Shown here piece by piece: positions 1 through 4,432 of a stretch of DNA of 7,863 nucleotides (positions within the stretch are counted from its first letter, which is position 1; the number at the start of each line of letters is the position of its first letter). The stretch lies in NCBI GenBank assembly GCA_031273705.1, contig JAISRJ010000310.1, positions 1 through 7,863 of the forward strand, written 5' to 3'. Origin of the DNA: Clostridiales bacterium (lineage in GTDB: Bacteria > Bacillota > Clostridia > Lachnospirales > WQUN01). The position numbers and the translations under genes are program-made. A model generated the notes under the pieces. It saw nothing but the letters and a program-made list of their open reading frames with translations. It was not told the DNA's origin and did no database searches.

Positions 1-75
1 TGTCCTGATAGCTATGCTTTAGGGGGTTAGGGGGGGCTGGATTAGGTAAACCGGGGATGTTAACAATCATGCCAA
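1..75. other. G-rich intergenic segment, no recognised gene
   Basis: No start-to-stop gene is visible here. In plus frame 1 the first nine codons are open and end at a TAG at 28-30. This could be the tail of a gene beginning outside the window, but nine residues are too few to judge. The stretch has guanine runs at 22-26, 30-36 and 53-56, unlike the AT-rich DNA that follows. Similarity to the second repeat copy starts only at about position 76, so this segment lies outside the repeat. Confidence 0.4.
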
Positions 76-234
76 GATTCTAAAACCAGTTAAATCGTTG
101 ACATTTTAATGTTAAATCATGAGGATACTATGCATATAGTAAGTGTTGCGAATCATTAAAACTGCCAATTGTGCTATTTTATATAAGAGATCCGTCCATT
201 TCTGGTAACATATTGACGTTCTTTCACCAAATTC

Positions 235-322
235 CTACGGAGGAAATCGCCATTTTCTACGGAGGATTCAGAAATTTTCTACGGAAGAACTCCGGATTTT
301 CTACGTAGAAGATTTCAAAAAC
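235..322. repeat. 22-bp tandem repeat array, four units (core of copy 1)
   Basis: CTACGG-type unit starts fall at 235, 257, 279 and 301, exactly 22 bp apart. The unit is roughly CTACGGAGGA, seven variable bases, then ATTTT. Units 1-3 keep CTACGG; unit 4 has CTACGT and a diverged 3' half. The constant GG(A/G)GGA-like block and TTTT spacer drift less than the middle. The array begins directly after the flank TTCACCAAATTC, the same junction used in the second repeat copy. Confidence 0.85.
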
Positions 323-521
323 ATCCGAACAAATGGCCAACAAAGATTAAAGGTAATTAAATTTTCGTCAAAATAACATTAGTTGGGAGTTAGGAGTTAC
401 GAGTTTACATTTACAAGTGGCTTCTAACGGAAATATCTATTTAATGCAAAAGATATAGTATAACAATTAAAACGATATATAATCATGCAATTCACAATTA
501 ATAATCAAGCATTAACCATTA

Positions 522-542
522 AAAAACGCCAAAGTCGTTTTT
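522..542. terminator. Hairpin with A- and T-tracts in repeat copy 1 tail
   Basis: AAAAACG at 522-528 pairs with CGTTTTT at 536-542 around a 7-base loop. The A-tract and T-tract arrangement could work as a weak bidirectional terminator. The equivalent place in copy 2 (4406-4432) holds a longer, perfect hairpin with a different loop, so the structure is kept while its bases have changed. A second hairpin follows: GCC-TTTTTT-GC at 561-571 with GC-AAAAAA-C-GGC at 592-603. Confidence 0.45.
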
Positions 543-655
543 CTAAACCATTAAATTACGGCCTTTTTTGCGGCTACCGAAGAGTTTGACGGCAAAAAAC
601 GGCTTTTTGAGCAGGTGATTTTTATCAGATTGATACTTTTGACATTCTGACAAAA

Positions 656-892
656 AACGTCTGCTTAGGTTGTAGAATAAAAGCTGGTTTTCATAAAAGT
701 GAGAAAAGGTATGGGTAGACTACGCCCAACGGCGGCAAAGGATAAAAAAATCTTGGTAAAGAGGCTAAGGAGTACGTCAAAACATGTCGTATTTACAATC
801 TTTTAGTAAATAAAATCACTCCATTATCTGCAACGCTATCCACGCACAGGCTTTCGCATCTGCCAAAACGTGATATTTCGTATGTATTTTAC
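656..892. other. Gene-poor intergenic stretch between repeat copy 1 and the hicAB promoter
   Basis: No gene can be supported. The best short frame is ATG at 711 to TAG at 804-806, a 31-residue, strongly basic peptide preceded by the purine-rich string GAGAAAAGG. It lacks a TAnnTTTG promoter, has no recognisable family and is too short to separate from chance. Other frames are broken by stops. Confidence 0.4.
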
Positions 893-923
893 TTGCATGG
901 TTGTAAAAATACAACTATATTTG
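893..923 (+). promoter_or_regulatory. Bacteroidetes-type promoter of hicAB
   Basis: TTG at 893-895 (-33 element) and TATATTTG at 916-923 (-7 element, perfect to TAnnTTTG) are separated by 20 bp. Transcription should begin around 928, giving a leader of about 20 nt before the hicA ATG at 951. A palindrome lies between the two boxes. Confidence 0.75.
900..915. promoter_or_regulatory. Candidate HicB operator inside the hicAB promoter
   Basis: GTTGTA (900-905), AAAA, TACAAC (910-915) form a perfect inverted repeat filling the spacer between the -33 and -7 boxes. HicB antitoxins with a C-terminal helix-turn-helix commonly autorepress their operon, and a dimer bound here would block RNA polymerase. 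The palindrome is visible; that HicB binds it is inferred. Confidence 0.5.
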
Positions 924-950
924 TCGTGTCAATTAGAAACGAGTGGTTCT

Positions 951-1145
951 ATGAAAGTATGGAAAGTTAGGGAAATGATTGGGTGCATTGAGACTGATGG
1001 ATGGTATCACATAAAAACAAAAGGGGACCATAGGCAATTCAAACATCCGACAAAAAAAGGTAGAGTGACAGTTCCGGGTAAGCTAAGCGATGATTTAGCT
1101 CCGAATACAGCACAAAGTATTCTAAGACAAGCAGGGCTTTTATAG
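951..1145 (+). CDS. hicA: HicA-family toxin (mRNA interferase), type II toxin-antitoxin system
   Basis: This 64-residue protein has the layout of HicA/YcfA toxins, small dsRBD-fold ribonucleases that cut mRNA independently of the ribosome. The family hallmark G-x-H is present as KGDHRQFKHP, with His27 the expected catalytic residue. It is followed by the strand VTVPGKLSDDL and the C-terminal helix TAQSILRQAGL, typical of the family. The first few residues (about 1-10) form the usual N-terminal helix. The ATG at 951 was chosen because an in-frame start at 870 lies upstream of the promoter boxes at 893-923 and adds non-homologous sequence. The antitoxin gene starts 36 bp downstream on the same strand. 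The toxin appears intact, so the system could be active. Family assignment is strong; activity is inferred. Confidence 0.92.
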   Translation: MKVWKVREMIGCIETDGWYHIKTKGDHRQFKHPTKKGRVTVPGKLSDDLAPNTAQSILRQAGLL

Positions 1146-1181
1146 GCCTCGTAACAACCTGAACATAAAAGCAAGTACAAT

Positions 1182-1589
1182 ATGGAGAAAGTATTCGTAA
1201 CAGTAGGAATGACAGAAAATAATTATTCTGCACATGTAGTAGTAGGAGATGGTATTGCCGTCGCTACGGGGAAAACATTTGAAGAACTTAAAGCACAAAT
1301 GAAAGAAGCCCTTGATTTTCATTTGGAAAGTATGCGCGAAGACAGAGAAGAAATACCTGCTGAATTTAAGGCAGGCTATGAGTTAGTTTATCGCTTCGAT
1401 ACAGAGAGTCTCTTGCAACATTATAACGGTATCTTTACCAATGCTGCATTGGAGCGCCTTACCGGCATAAATCAGCGGCAATTGCAACGGTATGCCAGCG
1501 GGATAAGCAAACCAAGGGAAGAACAGGCCCGGAAAATAGAATCGGCATTACACAATTTAGGAAAAGAGCTATTAGCTGTGGAACTATAA
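1182..1589 (+). CDS. hicB: HicB-family antitoxin with C-terminal helix-turn-helix
   Basis: This 135-residue protein partners the upstream toxin. Residues about 1-70 match the HicB partial RNase H-like fold, including VGDGIAVATGKTFEELKAQM and a following helix. These normally cover the toxin active site. Residues about 84-130 form an XRE/lambda-repressor-like helix-turn-helix (TNAALERLTGINQRQLQRYA, then SGISKPREEQARKIESAL), which would bind DNA. The length suits the two-domain HicB subclass rather than the short one. The likely target is the palindrome at 900-915, giving autoregulation. The start has no clear Shine-Dalgarno, only A-rich sequence, as is usual in Bacteroidetes. Stop at 1587-1589; the DNA after it is T-rich (about 1606-1635) without a clear hairpin terminator. 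Confidence 0.93.
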   Translation: MEKVFVTVGMTENNYSAHVVVGDGIAVATGKTFEELKAQMKEALDFHLESMREDREEIPAEFKAGYELVYRFDTESLLQHYNGIFTNAALERLTGINQRQLQRYASGISKPREEQARKIESALHNLGKELLAVEL

Positions 1590-1631
1590 GTTTTCACTGC
1601 TGTGTTTTTTTATGTATTTTTTGCATATTTT

Positions 1632-1663
1632 TTTTCGCATATTAGATACTTTTACTAAATTTG
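1632..1663 (+). promoter_or_regulatory. Putative promoter upstream of the 1684-1953 frame and the DUF4190 gene
   Basis: TAAATTTG at 1656-1663 is a perfect -7 element. The -33 region 19 bp upstream reads TTTTC (1632-1636), a weak match. Transcription would start near 1668-1670. If it reads on to the DUF4190-type gene, the leader would be about 295 nt and would include the potential pseudoknot at 1876-1919. Confidence 0.5.
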
Positions 1664-1683
1664 TAGTGTAACTCTTAAATAAA

Positions 1684-1953
1684 ATGACTCGGAAAGCGAC
1701 ATATCTTTCTATAAAAGAAGACATTTTGTGTGGTATTTTTAACATTCAAGATACGGATGTTAAGAATGTTTCCTTAACAGGTGCAGTGCTCTGAACTCAC
1801 GGGGAAATTATTCTTGCGAAAGCCGTGCATGCAAAGTGGCAAGACGAGTATCGAAAGGCGTTAAGAGTAGGCTTGGGTTCCCCGACACCGATAGGGGGGA
1901 TTCAAGATAAAAAATCGGTAATCCATTTTTGTCCGTTAAAGGACGGACGTTAA
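1684..1953 (+). pseudogene. 90-codon frame interrupted by one in-frame TGA; unknown product
   Basis: An ATG at 1684, just behind a promoter-like box, opens a frame of 36 codons (starting MTRKATYLSIKEDILCGIF) to a TGA at 1792-1794. The same frame then stays open for 52 more codons (beginning THGEIILAKAVHAKWQDEY) to a TAA at 1951-1953. I recognise no family in either half. A gene killed by one nonsense mutation is the simplest reading. Alternatives are a genuine 36-residue small protein, chance openness over a structured leader RNA, or TGA readthrough. Selenocysteine use is not supported: the only hairpin just after the TGA (CACGG 1798-1802 with CCGTG 1823-1827) is short. It ends 11 bp before the next gene. 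Confidence 0.3.
1876..1919 (+). ncRNA. Potential H-type RNA pseudoknot in a leader region
   Basis: Stem 1 pairs GGTTCCCC (1876-1883) with GGGGGATT (1895-1902), eight pairs including three G-U wobbles. Its loop holds ACCGAT (1887-1892), which pairs perfectly with ATCGGT (1914-1919) as stem 2. Loop 1 is 3 nt, the inter-stem gap is 2 nt and loop 3 (1903-1913) is 11 nt and A-rich. These are proportions of a compact H-type pseudoknot whose A-rich loop lies in the minor groove. A further hairpin follows, GTCCGT (1931-1936) with ACGGAC (1943-1948), ending 17 nt before the start codon at 1965. I do not match it to a named riboswitch class. Pairing is read directly; folding in RNA and regulatory role are inferred. 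Confidence 0.4.
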
Positions 1954-1964
1954 ACAAATTTATT

Positions 1965-2336
1965 ATGTCGGAAGGACAAAACAACTATGGCGACCCACAG
2001 GGTCAAAACTATGGCGGTCAGCAGGGTCAATACTATGGTGGCCAACAGGGTCAAAACTATGGCGGCCAACAAGGGCAATACTATGGCCCACCGCCAAGGC
2101 GGTCAAACGGAGTGGGTACTGCGGGTTTCGTATTATCGTTAGTTGCGATAGTCTTGTGTTGGATTCCGGTTTTAGGCTGGATCTTATGGCTTTTAGGACT
2201 AATTCTATCGTTTGTAGGCGTATTCAAAAGTCCCAAAGGACTTGCAATTGCGGGCCTTATAATTTCAACAATTGATCTTATTACACTAATAGTATTAGCT
2301 TTTGCTGTCGGATCATTTGCTTCTGCATTTATTTGA
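1965..2336 (+). CDS. Small membrane protein with Q/G/Y repeats and DUF4190-like domain
   Basis: The 123-residue product has two parts. Residues 1-46 are a low-complexity hydrophilic tail of 8-residue repeats (NYGGQQGQ / YYGGQQGQ) ending in PPPRR. Residues about 50-120 are hydrophobic: GTAGFVLSLVAIVLCWIPVL, a second segment to about 87, a short basic turn (FKSPKG, 87-92), then GLAIAGLIISTIDLITLIVL. The closing GLAIAG motif after a basic turn is typical of DUF4190 and related small membrane proteins of unknown function. No signal peptide; the repeat tail is probably cytoplasmic. The ATG at 1965 was chosen over an upstream TTG at 1929, which lies in the 1931-1948 hairpin. The function is unknown. 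The Tyr/Gln/Gly tail resembles self-associating segments, which is only an analogy. Confidence 0.75.
   Translation: MSEGQNNYGDPQGQNYGGQQGQYYGGQQGQNYGGQQGQYYGPPPRRSNGVGTAGFVLSLVAIVLCWIPVLGWILWLLGLILSFVGVFKSPKGLAIAGLIISTIDLITLIVLAFAVGSFASAFI
2001..2090 (+). repeat. 24-bp in-frame tandem repeat encoding the Q/G/Y tail
   Basis: Units start at 2004, 2028, 2052 and 2076, each beginning CAA(A/T)ACTATGG and spaced exactly 24 bp. They alternate AAC and TAC at the third and fourth codons, so a 48-bp super-period (NYGG... then YYGG...) is visible. Being in frame, loss or gain of a unit would change the tail length without breaking the gene. Confidence 0.85.
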
Positions 2337-2367
2337 TAGAATATCATGTGGATAAAGCCGTATCGGA

Positions 2368-2397
2368 GGGTGTAATCGTCATTAGATAATTACACCC
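2368..2397 (+). terminator. Terminator after the DUF4190-like gene
   Basis: GGGTGTAAT (2368-2376) pairs perfectly with ATTACACCC (2389-2397) around a 12-base loop. It is followed by TTGTTGTTGTT, a moderately T-rich tail. It lies 31 bp past the stop codon. Confidence 0.65.
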
Positions 2398-2413
2398 TTG
2401 TTGTTGTTATAGC

Positions 2414-2441
2414 AAAAAAAAGGAACCCCTTTCGGGATTCC
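2414..2441 (-). terminator. Intrinsic terminator of the minus-strand tRNA gene
   Basis: On the minus strand GGAATCCC, a GAAA tetraloop (GNRA type) and GGGGTTCC form an 8-bp stem (plus-strand 2434-2441 with 2422-2429), followed by eight Ts (2414-2421). The T-G wobble pair exists only on the minus-strand RNA; the plus-strand transcript would have a C-A mismatch. This marks the minus strand as the functional one. Confidence 0.8.
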
Positions 2442-2469
2442 CTTTTGCTGTTAAACCGGTGTTAATATG

Positions 2470-2541
2470 TTGCGGAGGCAAGACTCGAACTTACGACCTG
2501 AGTGTTATGATCCCAACGAGCTACCACTGCTCCACTCCGCG
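2470..2541 (-). tRNA. tRNA-Met (CAT), initiator type, irregular anticodon stem
   Basis: Read on the minus strand, the 72-nt molecule has acceptor CGCGGAG / CTCCGCA, D-arm GAGC-AGTGGTA-GCTC, anticodon loop ATCATAA with CAT (plus-strand 2507-2509), variable loop AGGTC, T-arm GTAAG-TTCGAGT-CTTGC and discriminator A. The first acceptor pair is C1-A72, a mismatch diagnostic of bacterial initiator tRNA. CCA is not encoded. The anticodon stem is odd: TTGGG faces CACTC, so only two of five positions pair, and the run of three G-C pairs expected of initiators is broken. A shifted pairing (TTGGG with CTCAG, two G-U pairs, 9-nt loop) is possible. Promoter and terminator are both intact. Confidence 0.85.
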
Positions 2542-2572
2542 ATCTCGTACAAACCTCTCTTGATTTGCGATG

Positions 2573-2604
2573 CAAAGGTATTGTATTATTTTGGAATATC
2601 CAAA
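2573..2604 (-). promoter_or_regulatory. Bacteroidetes-type promoter of the tRNA gene
   Basis: On the minus strand TTTG (plus 2601-2604), a 20-bp spacer and TACCTTTG (plus 2573-2580) match the -33/-7 consensus completely. Transcription should start near 2568, leaving about 27 nt of leader before the tRNA 5' end at 2541. Confidence 0.8.
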
Positions 2605-2627
2605 GGTTCTTGCGAGTTTTTGTGCTT

Positions 2628-2771
2628 TTATTTCTTGTTGGCATACGGTAAACGCTCTGTGTGAGTAGGTTTGCCTCTATCAAACGATGTGAATATTTCT
2701 TGTTTCAGTTTTTCTGTCGCTTGGGCAAAGGCTGCTTGATAGCGGGGGAACGTTTTTTTTGGGGTTATCAT
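2628..2771 (-). CDS. Possible small ORF of 47 residues, unknown
   Basis: The minus strand has an ATG at 2771 and a TAA at 2628-2630. The product begins MITPKKTFPRYQAAFAQATE and ends LPYANKK; it is basic and hydrophilic, with an amphipathic-looking stretch at residues 10-27 and no membrane segment. I recognise no family. No TAnnTTTG box sits just upstream, and the frame is also open upstream of the ATG, so it could be a fragment of a decayed gene. It lies between the divergent acyltransferase promoter and the tRNA promoter on the same strand as the tRNA. Its protein-like composition is the only argument for it. Confidence 0.25.
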   Translation of the reverse strand: MITPKKTFPRYQAAFAQATEKLKQEIFTSFDRGKPTHTERLPYANKK

Positions 2772-2794
2772 CTTAAAAATATGTGAATTTAATG

Positions 2795-2802
2795 TACTTT
2801 TG
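2795..2802 (+). promoter_or_regulatory. -7 promoter element of the acyltransferase gene
   Basis: TACTTTTG matches TAnnTTTG exactly; no good -33 element is seen 19-21 bp upstream. Transcription would start near 2807, which excludes the GTG at 2783 and the ATG at 2792 as starts and leaves a leader of only a few to about 15 nt. Confidence 0.55.
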
Positions 2803-2821
2803 CAGACTTATGAATAACGAG

Positions 2822-3916
2822 ATGAATTATATAGCGAAAAAGCCTCATTACGAGATCCTTGATGGACTGCGTGGCGTAGCTGCCCTTATGGTGGTGGCCT
2901 TTCATATTTCTGAGGCGCATACTTTAGATCCTTTCGAGCAAGTGATCAACCACGGCTATCTGGCGGTCGATTTCTTCTATGTGTTATCCGGTTTTGTCAT
3001 TGGCTATGCCTACGACGATCGTTGGGGTAAGATGTCTGTCGGACAGTTTTTCAAACGGCGGCTTATACGGCTACATCCTTTGGTCGTTATGGGTATGCTT
3101 GTCGGCGCCGCGCTTTTCTACTTTGGTGGCTCCACGGTCTTTCCGCTCATACAGGATGTTCCGCTGTGGAAAATGCTTGTGTATATGCTACTTGGCATGT
3201 TGTTGATCCCGATGCCGCCCTCGATGGATATTCGTGGCTGGGAAGAGATGTACACCTTGGATGCGCCGGCCTGGACGCTGTTTTACGAATATATTGCCAA
3301 CGCGCTGTATGCCCTTTTCATCCGGAAATTCTCTAAGACGGCACTTGCCATTCTGGTGTTTCTGGCGGCCTGTGCTACCGTTCATCTTACACTGAATACG
3401 GGCGACGTGATCGGCGGCTGGTCGTTCGATGCCAGGCATTTACGCTTCGGTTTTACCCGTTTAATCTATCCTTTCTTTGCCGGATTATTGCTCTACCGGA
3501 TAGGAAAACTGATCCAGGTCAAGCATGCTTTCCTATGGTGTAGCCTGCTCATTATTACCGTTGTATCCGTCCCACGGATAGGCGGGACCGAGCATGTGTG
3601 GATGAACGGATTATACGAATCGTTCTGTATCATTGTTGTTTTCCCACTCATCGTTTTCTTCGGAGCAAGCGGCCAAATAAAGGGCAAAAATGCCTCGCGC
3701 ATCTGTAAGTTCCTCGGCGATATTTCTTTCCCGCTCTATATCACCCATTATCCGATTATGTACCTCTATATCGCGTGGATTTCCGATACCCACTATACGT
3801 TTGCCGAATCTTTCTGGGTAGCTTCGCTGGTGATGGTATCAAGCATTGCTCTCGCCTACGCCTGCCTGAAATTATACGACGAACCGGTCAGACGTTGGCT
3901 AAGCAGGTCTAAATAA
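2822..3916 (+). CDS. Acyltransferase family 3 membrane protein
   Basis: This 364-residue inner-membrane protein belongs to acyltransferase family 3 (OafA/NodX type), which O-acylates sugars of surface polysaccharides, lipopolysaccharide or exopolysaccharide. The N-terminal signature LDGLRGVAALMVVAFH (13-28, with the conserved His28), G-x-AVDFFYVLSGFVI (45-60), the basic segment KRRLIRLHP (78-86) and APAWTLFYEYIANALY (148-163) follow in family order. About ten hydrophobic segments run to FWVASLVMVSSIALAYA, and a YDEPVRRWL motif (352-360) closes the protein. Length is normal for a family member without a periplasmic SGNH domain. The ATG at 2822 gives a 15-nt leader from the predicted transcript start; ATG at 2810 (four residues longer) is the alternative. 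The gene stands alone, so the acceptor sugar is unknown. Confidence 0.9.
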   Translation: MNYIAKKPHYEILDGLRGVAALMVVAFHISEAHTLDPFEQVINHGYLAVDFFYVLSGFVIGYAYDDRWGKMSVGQFFKRRLIRLHPLVVMGMLVGAALFYFGGSTVFPLIQDVPLWKMLVYMLLGMLLIPMPPSMDIRGWEEMYTLDAPAWTLFYEYIANALYALFIRKFSKTALAILVFLAACATVHLTLNTGDVIGGWSFDARHLRFGFTRLIYPFFAGLLLYRIGKLIQVKHAFLWCSLLIITVVSVPRIGGTEHVWMNGLYESFCIIVVFPLIVFFGASGQIKGKNASRICKFLGDISFPLYITHYPIMYLYIAWISDTHYTFAESFWVASLVMVSSIALAYACLKLYDEPVRRWLSRSK

Positions 3917-3917
3917 T

Positions 3918-3954
3918 GGTTAATTATAAATTATAAATTATCAATTATAAATTG
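3918..3954. repeat. Left AT-rich inverted repeat bounding repeat copy 2
   Basis: GGTTAATTAT at 3918-3927 and AATTATAAATTG at 3943-3954 reappear as reverse complement at the right end (4374-4403). The left arm is 37 bp against 30 bp because an AAATTAT-like unit is repeated. It begins one base after the acyltransferase stop codon, so it may also shape the 3' end of that transcript. The two arms span 486 bp. Confidence 0.6.
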
Positions 3955-4119
3955 TGTGTTAGGATTCTAAAAACGGTTAAATGGTTTGCATTTTGATTTC
4001 AAAACTTGCTTTTGGATACTATATAGTAAGTGTTGCGAATTATTAATTCGGCCAAACTTGCTACTTTATATAAAGGATTGTGAGCGTTTCGGTAATTTGT
4101 TTGCATATTTTCACCAAAT

Positions 4120-4200
4120 TCATGCTTATCTCATTAGGGAATCATGCACGTGACACAAAAAAATCACGCAGCATGATTTGGAAAAATGCAAGCATAATTT
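4120..4200. repeat. Degenerate 22-bp periodic core of copy 2
   Basis: TCATGC at 4120, TCATGC at 4142 and TCACGC at 4164 are spaced exactly 22 bp, and GCATGATTT (4171) recurs as GCATAATTT (4192) after 21 bp. Units are much more diverged than in copy 1 and have a different consensus. AATCATGC (4140-4147) and CGTGA (4149-4153) pair with TCACG (4164-4168) and GCATGATT (4171-4178), giving a 13-bp hairpin with an A-rich loop. Confidence 0.55.
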
Positions 4201-4273
4201 CCCCGCAAGACGCCGATAAATCCTAAATAAGATTGAAGGATAATTTAATTTTCGTCAAAATAACAAAAAATAA

Positions 4274-4298
4274 GAGTTACAAGTGACGAGTTACAAGT
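4274..4298. repeat. Short tandem repeat GAGTTACAAGT in copy 2 tail
   Basis: GAGTTACAAGT occurs at 4274-4284 and 4288-4298, 14 bp apart. The matching place in copy 1 (about 385-417) carries related GGAGTTA / GAGTTAC / TTTACAAGT units in another arrangement. This small patch seems to expand and contract independently of the 22-bp core. Confidence 0.55.
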
Positions 4299-4373
4299 AA
4301 ATAGTAGCCTTCAGCTGAAATATCAATTTGCTTCTAATATCATATAATACAATCAAAGCGACAGTAAAACATT

Positions 4374-4403
4374 CAATTTATAATTAATAATTGATAATTA
4401 ACC
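4374..4403. repeat. Right AT-rich inverted repeat of repeat copy 2
   Basis: The reverse complement of this 30-mer begins GGTTAATTAT and ends AATTATAAATTG, matching the left arm at 3918-3954. Copy 1 has a 30-bp diverged counterpart at 488-517 (CAATT...TTAACC) but no visible left arm. Confidence 0.6.
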
Positions 4404-4405
4404 AC

Positions 4406-4432
4406 TATAAAAACGCATTCTGCGTTTTTATA
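4406..4432. terminator. Perfect 12-bp hairpin, probable bidirectional terminator
   Basis: TATAAAAACGCA (4406-4417) pairs with TGCGTTTTTATA (4421-4432) around a TTC loop. The five-A and five-T tracts flank the GC-containing part of the stem, so either strand could terminate. It separates the acyltransferase unit from the menaquinone operon. Confidence 0.6.

Larger units (their letters stand above)
76..655. repeat. Dispersed non-coding repeat, copy 1 (MITE-like, with 22-bp minisatellite core)
   Basis: This ~580-bp segment lines up along its length with 3963-4533 in the same orientation. Shared blocks include GATTCTAAAA at 76 and 3963, a perfect 20-mer ATATAGTAAGTGTTGCGAAT at 134 and 4021, TTCACCAAATTC just before the core, AATTTTCGTCAAAATAAC at 360 and 4247, and ATTCTGACAAAA at 644 and 4522. 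From the first block to the core is 159 bp in both copies, and from core start to the shared TTTTC is 131 bp in both. No ORF of note lies inside. The architecture (conserved leader, tandem 22-mers, conserved tail with hairpins) resembles minisatellite-bearing MITEs known from Porphyromonas gingivalis; membership of that family is inferred. No transposase is present, so any movement would need one in trans. Confidence 0.8.

Noticed and set aside
235..322. CRISPR array
   Set aside because: Units are only 22 bp with no separate unique spacers of 30 bp or more, there are four of them, and no cas genes lie nearby. The variable part is seven bases.
711..806. 31-residue basic ORF with a purine-rich string upstream
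   Set aside because: It is too short, has no promoter box and no recognisable homology; chance is the simplest explanation.
870..950. Longer HicA reading from an ATG at 870
   Set aside because: The -33 and -7 promoter boxes (893-923) lie inside this extension, and the 27 extra residues do not resemble HicA proteins.
1792..1830. Selenocysteine insertion at the TGA at 1792
   Set aside because: The hairpin after the TGA has only five closing pairs and a large loop, and the surrounding residues match no selenoprotein family known to me.
1684..1953. tmRNA, RNase P RNA or group II intron fragment
   Set aside because: The hallmark sequences of these RNAs (tRNA-like ends, the GAAAGTCCGGGC-type block, domain V) were not found here.
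2467..2664. Plus-strand ORF of 65 codons
   Set aside because: It runs through the tRNA and its promoter on the opposite strand and has no family resemblance.
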